A DNA stretch of 64,000 nucleotides from Epiperipatus broadwayi (Eukaryota; Onychophora; Udeonychophora; Euonychophora; Peripatidae): the NCBI GenBank assembly GCA_028023455.1, contig JAQFVV010000020.1:7735092-7799091 (forward strand), in the 5' to 3' direction. Made by a program: the position numbers and the translations under genes. Positions 35,465 through 46,375 of the stretch are shown one piece after another (position 1 is the first letter of the stretch; every line of letters begins with the position of its first letter). Below the pieces are notes generated by a model that was given only the letters and a program-made list of their open reading frames with translations, did no database searches and was not told the DNA's origin.

Positions 35465-37345
35465 TAACAGCAAATAGCTGGTACAAAAAAAACAAGCAAT
35501 TGGACCAGTAAAATTTCTTCCAAGACAAAACAATTTATAAAAAAAAGGAATCTGAAAAATATATAAAAATGATGCCTTAAGAAGGATTGAATATCTTGAA
35601 TTTTGTAAAGTGGTGCAAGAAAGAGTTGATAATGATATAAGAAAATATAATTGTGGAGAAGCAAGGAAAGCTATAGAAGGGAAGAAAAGCCTCAAGAGTG
35701 TAAAACAACATCTTGGTATTGATAGGAAACTTATTTCTACAATAAAAAAAAAGATGGAACTATTACTAAAAAGAGAGATGCCATCATGAAATGTACAGAA
35801 GAGTTCTATCAAGAAGTATATATAACAATAAAGAACAAGGAAAAGTACCTCCTACAACTAGTAGATCTTCTGAATTCCCCAGGATTTAGAAGAAGAAGTG
35901 AGATATGAAATTGAATTTATGAAGAAGGTAAAAGCTCCAGGTAATAATGGAATTATAATTGATATCTTAAAAGAAGCAGAGGACAAAATAGAAATTTTTT
36001 TTTGACAAAGTTATATACCAAATGTCTAAATGATAGATATATCACATGATTGGGAAAATCCAGTACTAATATTAATATCTAAAAAAGGTGATAAACAAGA
36101 TATTAGAAATTACAGACCTTTCAGTCTTTTATCAGTTATATATATATATTTTTTACCAAAATAATTACAACTCGTCTACAGAGAACCTTGGATTTTCACC
36201 AACCAAGAGAACGAGATGGATTTAAAAGTGGTTTTAGTACAGTAGATCATATCCAGGTATTGAGAGAAGTTATAGAAAGGACATATGAATATGAGTTGCT
36301 ATTATGCTTTGGATTTGTAGATTATGAAAAGGCATTTGATTCTAAAAACATTTCTTCAGTGATTAAAGCATTGGATCATCAAGGTATAGATCCAGGATAC
36401 TGTCATGTTTTAAAGAATATTTATAAAAATGCAACAGCAACAATTAGAATACTAATGATACTAGGAAAGTCAATATTGAGAAGGGTGTAAGACAGGGTGA
36501 CTCCATATCTCCAAAACGTTTTATAGTAGCTGCAAGAAGTATTTTGTGGATTAAAATGGAAAGCTAAAGGGGTGAAAGTAAATGGAAATTATTTAAGTCA
36601 TCTAGATTTCCAGATGATGTAGTTGATTTTTCAAATTATGCTTTAGAGCTTCAGGAAATAATGTTGCAAGAGTTATCAGATGAAAGTAAAAAAGTAGGAC
36701 TAAATATAAATGTTAAAAAAGATTAATGTTCAATGGATTTTTAAAAGATGAAAATAAAAACTGATTATGATAAGTTAGAAGAAGTTAACAACTACAAATA
36801 TCTGGACAGATTATTACTACGGATGAAAATATAATGGGTGAAATTAATCACAGACTTAAACTTGGTGCTTGTGGTAAAAATAACTAAATGTTAAAAGGGA
36901 ATATGTCTATGTGTTTGAAAAGGAAGGTTTGTAATAAATGTGTTTTACCTGTTTTTGTTTGGAATCTGAGATTTGAACACTTAACAAAAGAGGAATACAG
37001 AGACTTCAGATCACTCAACAAAGTATGGAGAGACATGTTAGGAATAATAAGAACCGATCAAAAATGAAATATATGGGTGAGAGAACAAACAGATGTTATT
37101 GGCATTATTCAAAGAATTAAGAGAGTGTAATGGAGTAGGACTAGACACATTGGTAGAAGAGATGATGGACAGTTGAAATTTTAAATTGGATTCCAAGAGA
37201 CTGTAAAAGATCTAGAAAAATATCACATGAAATCGATGAATGAAATAAGGAAAGGTTCTGGGGGTGATATGGAGAGGTTAGAGAATGAAGATGGATTGAA
37301 CTTGGAGAGACCTTCATCCTGCAGTGGATTGACAATGGTTGAAAA
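35465..37345 (+). mobile_element. RTE LINE 3' half: reverse transcriptase and C-terminus
   Basis: Seen on the plus strand: KNDALRRIEYLEFCK (35565 on), an open stretch 36188-36490 with CFGFVDYEKAFDS (RT motif A), QGDSISPK at about 36494, LDFPDDVVDF at about 36603 and LNLERPSSC near the end. The trailer is rich in TGATGATG. Known: RTE reverse transcriptase has FADD at the catalytic site; here it reads FPDD. Many stops and frameshifts make it a pseudogene. It is 5'-truncated near element position 'TAKIAG' and joined to the inverted endonuclease half; 35211-35464 between them is probably the element's 5' leader, inverted. Confidence 0.88.
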
Positions 37346-37439
37346 TGATGATGAGAATAAACAATTCATTTATATCTTCTCTTGTTCACTATTACAGTCC
37401 CTAGCATTTTTTTATTATTCTGAGCTGGCTCTAGAATAA

Positions 37440-37870
37440 TAATGGTTAATTTATTTATATGTGGGGTTTAGGTTTGTGTTTGGACACTAAGATAATTCTC
37501 TGGATAGCATAAAGGTCAAGATAACCTTTAAAGTCCATTTAGCACACCTTATTTTTTATAGAGATTAGAAATTAGTTTATAGTTGATGTGTATACTCTTG
37601 GTATTCTATGGCCAGAAATTGATGAGCATGTATACAATTCTAGTATTATTTTTATGATAGATACTTAGCACTTAAATATATGTATCCAGATGATTGTGTT
37701 ATATTTTGGCTCAAGTTTGGCAGTAGTTAGATAAGTAGGCCATCTTTTAAAATATAATCTCTTTTATATTCAGTCACAAGAGATGATTGTTGATTATTTT
37801 TGAACAATGCTGATGATATAATTGTTGTAATTCCTTTTTTTATTTCAATGCTGATACTCCCATGCTCCTT
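37440..37870. repeat. Dispersed family E, copy
   Basis: Shares a series of short blocks in order with 49890-50350: AGTTTATAGTTG, TTGATGA...CAGTATTATT/CTAGTATTATT, then CA(A)TCACAAGA followed by TGTTGATT. A looser match lies at 14130-14490. Identity unknown; old and diverged. Confidence 0.35.
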
Positions 37871-38301
37871 TTATATTGGTTTGATTGTCATCTTCCCATA
37901 TCACCCCCTTTTCTATATCATTACAATATATTATATAATAACAATCCAAGATTATCTAAACAAATCTTCAACCAGTTGTTAAGGCAACCACTATAAGTAA
38001 AACATGGATTCCATTTTTCACTCAGAGCTGGAACAGGATTTTAAAAGAGTGAGATTTTTATATTCCTAGAAATTTAAAATAAATATATTAAATAGGAAAA
38101 TATAATCTGTTTTACAAGCAGCCCGATAAATAGTAATTTTTAAAAATTTCAAACTTGACTGCAATTAATTATTACTTAGATAATCAATCTACTTTTACAC
38201 AAAGATATGTAGTTTAACCGATGTAGTCACGTGATAACAGCTTAAACTTATCTAAACCATGAATCCTCAAGCTGTTAATGATTCCAAAAAAAAAAAAAAA
38301 A

Positions 38302-38342
38302 CGGGTTCGCTTCCTGATCAACGCATTTGACATATAAATATA
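38302..38342 (+). repeat. Truncated second copy of the tRNA-derived SINE
   Basis: Begins inside the T arm (GGGTTCGCTTCC), then ATTTGACATATAAA, the same non-tRNA tail seen in the complete copy at 38842-38933. Preceded by a poly-A run. Confidence 0.5.
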
Positions 38343-38841
38343 ATAATTGAAGTCTGAAATGATTAGTATTAACATTTAAAAGAGATGATAGACTTTAAAT
38401 AGTTAATTAAAGAATAAAGGCTTTTTTATTTCTATGGTGGAAAAATATGATAATGCAACAACAATAAATTTAGTCATAGGAGTGGACTGTTCAGATTGAA
38501 ACAGATTTTGATCTTTTCAAATATGAGTCAAGTTAGTTAAGTTGAAGTAAATATTTATTATCATCTGTCTGTTCATTTTGCTGGACATGATTCTCATTAA
38601 TAAATACCAGTATCAATGAAATTTCATCATCACATGTGAATCTTGTACTGCTATTGTTCATATTCAAAATTTGATTATTGTATTACATCTTATACCTTAA
38701 TTGAATAAAGAGCTAATAGAGATTACTTAAATGCACTTAATCAAAATATTATAAGATATTGAGCTGCCCTATATTAATTACATAATGATTACATTATATG
38801 TGTGTGTGTGTGTTTTAAGTGAGGGTAGACATTTATTCTTT

Positions 38842-38933
38842 TTTTTTTTCATGTGTCAAAGCATCGGCCGGGAAGCGAACCTGCGACAACTACTTATAAG
38901 GCAGCTGTGCTGACCACTCAGCCACCAATACTT
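38842..38933 (-). mobile_element. tRNA-derived SINE with perfect 14-bp target duplication
   Basis: The direct repeat GACATTTATTCTTT flanks it at 38828-38841 and 38934-38947. On the minus strand the insert is a tRNA-like head (38931 to 38861), a short tail TTTGACACATG and a run of A. It is therefore an RNA-mediated insertion. A second truncated copy with the same tail at 38302 argues for a SINE family rather than a one-off tRNA pseudogene. Confidence 0.85.
38861..38931 (-). pseudogene. tRNA-like head, anticodon TAT (Ile-type)
   Basis: Acceptor GTATTGG pairs with CCGATGC over 7 bp (two G-U). The A box is TGGCTGAGTGG. The anticodon stem GCTGC/GTAGT pairs over 5 bp with loop CTTATAA and anticodon TAT at 38896-38898. 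The B box is GGTTCGCTTCC. The T stem has two mismatches and there is no CCA-ready end apart from the SINE tail. Structure is well kept, but the context (target duplication, poly-A) shows it is the head of a retroposon, not a tRNA gene. Confidence 0.7.
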
Positions 38934-38947
38934 GACATTTATTCTTT

Positions 38948-39574
38948 GTGCTAGTTATGTTATTTTATAAAATTCAAAAATTACTATTCTATTATATGTT
39001 GTGTTTTAATGTTACCTTTTTCTGTTATAGTTATATATTTTTTTATTGTAAAGTATATCTAAAAAAAATAAAAATTTGTCTAGTGAGAATTTGATTAATT
39101 ATTCCATTTTCTAATATGTACGTGATGGCTCATTTTTGATGAGTTAAATTTTAATCTGTAAAAAATTTAATTTACCCCATTTGTAAATATATATGAATTT
39201 CATTTTAAACATAAATTAGATTACAAAAAAGAATGGGTCTTCATATTTGTTGTGTGCCATAAGTAATACTTTTCTCAGAATAGTTAAAAGGCCAATCAGA
39301 CATCATCGGCTACTCTAATGATCTGAAAACATTTTTCTTGTAAATATAAAAGGATTACTTCAGAAATTAAAATGTAGTGCAGTATCTTAACTTACTAACT
39401 GAAATATGATCAGTTTCCACAGTCCCATACTTCTATTACTAAATTCTCTAAAGAATTTAACTTATGAAAAATCAAATGAAGCTAAAATATATTTTAAAAA
39501 CAAAGAGGAAGAAATTTCTGATCTCCATTTCCAAAGTATTTGTTTTTTCATGTAATGTTACAATAGATTTTGAA
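38948..39574. other. No gene seen
   Basis: A+T-rich intronic sequence without recognisable elements. Confidence 0.35.
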
Positions 39575-39954
39575 CAAACATCACATGATCACCATTTCTT
39601 ATTCTAGCTTATAACTGTTATTAAAACAGGCAAAACTCTCTATAAGTATTGCCACTCAGTGCAAGCCTGAGTAATCAATGGATGCCAGAAGGTCTGTGCA
39701 TAAAATCCTCATCTAGTGCCTACTCATCCAATATCCTCAGACTAGTTTCTGGATTGTGGCCTTCATCAGTGAGGAGCCTTGGATCTGAGTGCTCCAAGGC
39801 TCCTCACTGATGAAGGCCACAAGCCAGAAACTAGTCTGAGGATATTGGCTGAGTAGGCACTAGATGGGGATTTTATGCACAGATCTTCTGGCATCCATTG
39901 ATTACTCTGGCATGCACTGAGTGGCAATACATATAGAGAGCTTTGCCTGTTTTG
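39575..39954. mobile_element. Foldback family A copy 12, near-perfect palindrome
   Basis: Left arm from ACATCACATGATCACCATTT to GGAGCCTTGGATCTGAGTGC. The right arm is its reverse complement from CTCCAAGGCTCCTCACTGA to GAGAGCTTTGCCTGTTTTGA. The two arms meet near 39791 with almost no loop and pair over roughly 165 bases with few mismatches. The right arm lacks the outer 45 or so bases. Confidence 0.9.
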
Positions 39955-42837
39955 ATTTTGAATAACCCTGTCTACAATTTTCATTTATTTAAAAAGCATT
40001 CTGAATTTTTAGGCTAAAGATTAAAGAAAGTAAATTTATTGCTATATGATTAAGTTTATTTTTCCTATATTCATCAAGATAACTTTAAAGAATGTGTTCA
40101 ATAAAAAAATAGACTTGTGTTTAATTGGTGCTTGTTCAGTGACTCCTTAAAAAAAGTTATCTTAAAAAGCTTTAAAAAAAATATTTGTCAATTTTCAGTA
40201 TAAGAATCATGTAGAATCTTTTTGAATTTTTTTCTAAGATTGTTCTATATTACCAAGAGCAATACAACAGAGGCAAAGAAAACCATTATATTCAATAGAT
40301 ATTAGCAAAACAAAAATTTGTGAACAATCTGCTCACAGAATATAATACAATGAATCCTTTTTCTTTATATATCAAGCTAGAATTTAGAAAATAATTTATT
40401 AAAGACATGGATAAACATAACTTTGGTTCACATAAAAAGAGACAAATTTCCTTTTATATGCAATATTAAGATTAAAGAAAATATTGTGTTCTCACGTAAA
40501 TGAATTGATAAATATTTGAGATTATAAGGTTAGTTAAATGATGTGGAGAAACTGTGTTTGTAGAATTTCAAAAGTATCTGGACAAATGTTTTGAAAAATT
40601 ACAAGATTAAAGACTATCCTGAAAAAGCAGACGGCCATCTTAGGTATTATCAAAGTAGTGTTGTTTGGAAAAACTTAAAAACCATTAATAATATTAAAAT
40701 TAAAAAGTAGTCATAGCCTCAATGCGCCTAGGAGATGGACTCTTCTCCACTATTAAATTGTAATTAATCTTAAATCTTTGCCATCTAGATAAGAACATTT
40801 AAATATTAATTCACTGACATCTTTTGAACTGGTTAGATTGACTACAGATCATTGACATGAAAAAAATCTTAGTCTATCTGTGACAAAGCTTTACATTTTC
40901 TACTCAAGCTAAGGGTTTATCATTAATGATTATCCTGAAAACATGGCTGCAGTGAATGATGAATATATTTAATACTTTCATCAGAAATTTCTGATATGAC
41001 CAAGACTTGCCAAGGCCAGGGAAGTTCCAGTTTACTAGACAGTTAATGTTAGACACTTAAGAAAATATTCATGAAGCAGAACAAAGATTATTTTTAAACT
41101 ACAACTTTGTCTTATTGGTAAGATTTTAATAAATTTATCGGTTTAAATGCATGTTGTAAAAATCAATTAATTTAATTTCTTTGGAACTTAAAAACAAAAA
41201 TTTTTTTGTCTAGTAAAATTAATTATTTTTTTAAAAGATAATCCACAAGATGTGCATTTTTAAAATTAACAAGATGCTTTGATTATATAAAGTAAAAATA
41301 AGCAGCCTGAAATAACTCATTGGAGAAAGAAAACCTTTTCAACAGACCCATATAAAGGGTTAGTGAAATAAATGCAGTACTCACTAAGATTGTCAATTTT
41401 TCGATGATATAAGTTCAAATGTTATTCCATCCTTGTTTTACTCTGGATAAAAATAGCCAATTATCCATTATTGATTAATATTGAATGATTATGTCTATGA
41501 CTCAGTTGAGTGAAAAGACAATTATAAGCCTGCTGATTTCCAAATTCACTGAGCTCCTCTATTGCACCACGTGTGCCTTCAGAACTATGTATCAAAGAAT
41601 GTAATTAATAAACACGTAAATTATACAGTAATCTTCTAAAATAAAATTTCTTTCTCATTAATATAGCATGATTATTGAATCATGTAGTGTTGATTCAAAA
41701 GCCATTTTATTCCAGAATAACAGAATCTTTCTGCATAGTGCAGCTGTTTTTTCTATATTTAAAATAAAAACATTTCTTGATGGAGAATAAAATTTAAATT
41801 CATGCTAAATGTTTTACAATATAGTACTCCATGTAAAACAGTAAATCAATCTTAATAAAATATAGAAAGCAACAGTTATTATTACAACACTGAATTTAAT
41901 ATTACTAATACAAAATAACATTTTAAAACAAAAGATTTTTTTTTTGCAAATAAAAACTCCATATACAAAACAATAAATCTACAGTCTTAATATAGGAGTT
42001 TAACACTGAGTAGTAGTAGAATCAAAAATCTAGAAATTCCTGGAACAATTTTGGGGAAAAACCCCCACACTTTTGATCACCTGCATGAAACTATTGTTTT
42101 CAGTCAATTATGTTAGTATAATAATACTCCAGTTGTTCATTTTTCCTAACTGTTTGAACTGAATCTCAGCCTTTATCAGAGATCTGTAAATATTTTACAA
42201 TAATTTATTGCATTACAAGATGTTAAACATTAATTTCAAATACATTTTACTTTTGTAAATCAAATGATTAAACTTGCACATAAAAGATAAACCTGATAAA
42301 AACATTTTAAAAAGAAAAATACTTTTATTCAAAGTTGAAATTAAAATTGTTATGCAAAAAGTAATAAAAACAATACAATAACTAAATAACTAACATATAA
42401 GTATGTCAGTATATAACAAAAGTATATTAAATTATATGATAACATAAAATAATGTTACATGCCTTATATAATTATATGATTTTTAAAAAAGTAAATATTG
42501 TATACAAAATGAGTTTATAAATATTTAATAATGATTAATTTATTGTTTTCTAAGGTTGCCTTCTAAATTTATTTAATTGTTGCAGAATGTTATATTACAA
42601 AATATTAAGACATAGTTAAAAATCTCTGATGAAGCTGAAGATTCAGCCAAGTACCTTAGAAGATGAGAAAAAAAGAGATTGTATTAAATTGAGCTATAAA
42701 ATAATAGTAAAGACATAGAATCATATACAATTTATTTTAATACTTGAATAAAATTATGATTTTCTAAATAAATATATATATGAGTATATATAACAAAAAA
42801 GATAATAAATATAATGGTAATTAACTATTATTTACAG
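39955..42837. other. Long A+T-rich stretch with no element or gene recognised
   Basis: I read both strands for splice-framed coding and element ends and found none. A small G+C-richer patch at 40712-40760 (CTCAATGCGCCTAGGAGATG) is unexplained. Confidence 0.4.
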
Positions 42838-43100
42838 TCTTTCAATCCACAAAAGTACTTTTGATAATAAATTGAGAGGTTGCCAAACTCTCGCATGCCC
42901 CTACTGTTGCTTCTCAGACAGCCAATCAGATATTAAGACAGCAGTCTGAAGCATGATCAAGCTGCAACACATGACAAGAGTTTTTGATAAGAAAAGGATG
43001 GCCCCACCCTCTCTCTTCTCTACTTAACTTTTTGTATATATAAGCCAGTCTTAAGCATCTTGGCTTGAAAGCAACCGTGTTAAAGGAGGGTTAAGGAATT
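42838..43100 (+). repeat. Family D copy 1, promoter-like
   Basis: Ordered blocks shared with 51232-51440: TTGATAATAAATTGA, CATGC, AGCCAATCAGAT, ...TTTTTGATA(A)GAAAAGG..., ACTTAACTTTT, TATATAAGCCAGTCTTAAGC, ATCTTGG/AGC. CCAAT, then TATATAAG about 135 bases later, then a conserved CAGTCTTAAGCATCTT, resembles the U3-R promoter layout of an LTR. Superfamily unknown. Confidence 0.5.
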
Positions 43101-43504
43101 AACCGAAAATACTTCTGCATATTGAAAGACTGCACATAATAGTTAATTACTGTTAGAAATACTATTTTTATTATTATTACAATAAATTTTAATTAATGGA
43201 CATTTTATTTATATTATATATGATTTTGTTACATTTTTATTTACAGCTGTCAAACTCACTCCACTCACAACTTTGACACCATCCACCTCAGATAAATACA
43301 ATAGTGATTACTACTAATCATTTTCTAAACTAGAGATTATCTCCTGCACAGATGTAAGCTTTAAACTTTCAGTTAAAAATTAATATATCTGATTTTTTTA
43401 ATTTTAAACATACACACACATGGAGTACTCACCTTTCTCTTTCCCATGTGTATTATCTTTATAGATATTTTAAACAACCTCCATACTTACCCATTCTTTT
43501 TAAA

Positions 43505-43585
43505 TTCATATAAAGATACAATAAAAGACAAATGATTCCCAAGATGCATTTTGTGCTGAACCAGAACTCATCAGTTGGCCCAAGT
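43505..43585. mobile_element. Family B fragment
   Basis: Contains GACAAATGATTCCCAAGATG, TTTTGTGCTGAACCAGAACT and CATCAGTTGGCCCAAG, matching the centre of the 19865 and 22285 copies. Ends missing. Confidence 0.5.
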
Positions 43586-43910
43586 ATATAAATTGACAAA
43601 TAATATGTCTTTCAATATATCGCTAATTGGAATAATCTTCATACAGCCATATAGAAAGCAGATGATAGTGATGATTAAACCTGAAAATGGGTTATATTTC
43701 CCAATTCCTTCCTCAAAATCAACACCAGGGATTTGAAATAGTCTTTTCCACCCAGAAGTCATTTGTTTTAATTGAAGTAATGAGAAAAATATGTGTTTAT
43801 AGCCTTCCTATTGTTCCAATTCCCATTAAAATTTGGCATATTCTCAGTGGTTAATCCTTGTCTCTAAATTTTTTATAGATCCAAAAATTATAAGTGCTAG
43901 TATGAGCCAA

Positions 43911-44408
43911 TAAACATCACATGATCACTATTTGCACAGAGTGGCAATATGTATAGAGAGTTTTGCCTGTTTTAATAACAGTTAAGAGCAAACATAAGAA
44001 ATAGTGATCATGTGATGTTTATTGGCTTAAAACCATTCCAGCATAATAGGATAGTGGTGGTTATGGTTATTAAATAACCAAAGACCCCCAAAATATATGG
44101 ATACTGAACTGAGTTCAGATCTATATGACTAAATAAGCTGATGAGCTTGGATTGGAAATATTATGGTGTTTTCAATTTAAGTCTTGTAGTTTTGTAGTTA
44201 AGTAGAGATAAATGGTGGCTGTTGGAGGGTTATATTAGATCCTAAGATCTAGCTGACATGATCTCAGATCCAAGACTCCTCACTGGTGAAGGCCAAAAGC
44301 CAGAAACTAGTCTGGAGATATTGAATGAGTAGGCACTAGATGGGGATTTTATGCACAAGCCTTCTGGCATCTATTGATTAGTCTGGCTTGCACTGAGTGG
44401 CAATATGT
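43911..44408. mobile_element. Foldback family A copy 13, left part
   Basis: A short unit (AACATCACATGATCACTATT joined to GTGGCAATATGTATAGAGAG and out to GTGATCATGTGATGTTTATT) is followed by the linker and interior (ACTGAACTGAGTTCAGATC, GATAAATGGTGGCTGTTGG). A full inverted arm then stops at GAGTGGCAATATGT, where a 1.9-kb insertion begins. The rest of the arm resumes at 46322. Confidence 0.82.
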
Positions 44409-46321
44409 TGTAATGGACACTCAATCCATCCTGATCACAGAGGGTGCTATCAGGTCACTATGTACCTGGAAAATTTATTTATTATGATCAAAATGGATGA
44501 GGATGATGGTTTGTGCTGACTAAATTCAGGGAAAAACAAAAGATCTTATGGATTGTTTAGAAATTGAGACATAAAAGTATCAAGATAAATGTCAGCCAAA
44601 TAAATTTAAGCAATTTGAAAATTTTTTTAAAAGTTGGACAATAGAATAAAAAAATCTAGCCACAAATACAAAAGTGACTTAGATTTGAATACGCATATTT
44701 ATCAGAGAGTGCACATGAGTATGGCAAACATGAAAACATTAAACGCTTTGGCAGCAAAATTCTCTCATCTAAAAATAAAGAAATGGATAGGATAACATCT
44801 TCCTGCTGGTGATTTATAAAATCACAAAAAAACAGCAACTCTAGTTTCCTGATTCAGAGATAAGAAAACAGTTATGGTCTTGTAGGAAATCAATGAAACC
44901 AGCACGGACGATCGATCAGTAGCATTCTAACTACTGACTTTATAACGCCACAGGACTTCTGCGTGTAATACTACTTTTAAAGCAAACATGGTTGATTTCA
45001 CATACAAGACAGCAAAAAAAATATATGATTACAATCTTACATAATCTAAAAAGAAATCTCTACTTTCAGAAAACCAGAACAATAAAGATGATAAATAACC
45101 AGCAAAAAGATTTGCGGTTTGCATAAAGCGCAAACTAAACGTATTTAAAATTAATTATTTTACAACAACAACTAAGGGCAGGTGAGTAAATAAAAAGTAT
45201 GAAAACTGCCAAAGCAATTAGCAATAGTTAGTGAAATAATTAGGCATATATTAAACATATAAAAATATACACTCACCACGCACCTCTGATAAATGAAAAT
45301 TGAACACAAACTTGGAATCTTAAAATTAAGATTCCAAGACACACTACAAAATACAACAATAATTAAATATGAGGTTAAATATTGATTAAGAATACAGGTT
45401 TATTAAGATTGAGTGGAGATTTAATTAAAAGAATTTACCCTGGTTGGAATAAAAGAAAATATTTACCTTACTGTAAAGCAATGTTCACGTAAAGTGCGCA
45501 CTTTTGTATTAGTTCATATTCCAGGAATTTTTGACAGCGGCAAGATAGAGGTATAGAGGTTCCAGTTTCTTCTAGATGTTCATGATATAACTAAAGGAGA
45601 GTTGGAAGTTAGGGATTCATCCTTTGTTTAAGTTAGCAAGACATCTTGAGGATGGCAACACTCAGAGCGGTAGATTTGGACATCTTGTAAAGCAACGAAG
45701 TCTTAATAATTACAAGTTTTTAGAAGGAATTAAATGTCTGAACTACTATCCAAAACGATATGAGTCTCAACAGGCTATAATCAAAGTGTGTATGGAATAC
45801 TGAATCTCTCACTTTGATGCAGTTTGTTAGTCAAGAATAAAAGCAAAAACTATTCTCAAAATTTGCGGGGTCATTTATACCAGTCTATATTTCCTGCAAA
45901 AACCTTTCCTGTTGTCAGATTCTATGCCTAAGGGCAGGGCAAATCTTAATCTCCCACTCAATCTAATTTAAGAATTCTAACCAGGGATTATTTTAAATAA
46001 AAACAACACAAAATTAAATCTCTGCTTTTAGAATGAGTAGAAATGATAAAAGAGACAGAAATGTAATAAACAAGCCTGCTTGTTTTTAATCAAATTGATC
46101 AAAAAAAAATAAAAAAAGTGGTAACAGAAAACTCTTTTAAAATCAATTTTATATATAAAAAACAAAATATATTTTAAACATAAACGAGTATGCGTATTAA
46201 TACACATACTCTTTTTAAATAATTAAAAAAAAAATTTTTTTTTAACATTAGAAACTTAACGAAAATTAAAAGTTTTTAATTTTGGCAGTAAAACCTTTAA
46301 ATCGAATATCAATTCGGTTCA
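44409..46321. mobile_element. 1.9-kb TG...CA insertion in family A, probable solo LTR
   Basis: Family A elsewhere reads GCAATATGTATAGAGAG; here it is split as GCAATATGT / ATGTATAGAGAG, giving a 4-bp duplication ATGT (44405-44408 and 46322-46325). The inserted 1913 bases start TGTAATGGACAC and end TCGGTTCA. TG...CA ends with a 4-bp duplication are LTR retrotransposon hallmarks. I see no internal repeat of the ends and no long ORF, so a solo LTR is likeliest. A tRNA-like hairpin on the minus strand (44894-44950, loop flanked by CAGTAG/CTACTG) is a possible SINE relic within. Confidence 0.65.
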
Positions 46322-46375
46322 ATGTATAGAGAGTGTTGCTTGTTTTAATAACTAGTCTGAGCAATGGTAAGAAAT
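46322..46375. mobile_element. Foldback family A copy 13, right part
   Basis: ATGTATAGAGAGTGTTGCTTG, then TTTTAATAAC and a diverged outer arm (GAGCAATGGTAAGAAAT). This is the continuation of the arm interrupted at 44408. Confidence 0.75.

Noticed and set aside
35273-35812. 179-codon minus-strand ORF, the longest in the window
   Set aside because: It lies antisense to the RTE reverse-transcriptase half and over the element leader; it is a shadow of the LINE sequence.
38861-38931. Functional tRNA-Ile(UAU) gene
   Set aside because: The target duplication, poly-A and T-stem mismatches show it is a retroposon head.
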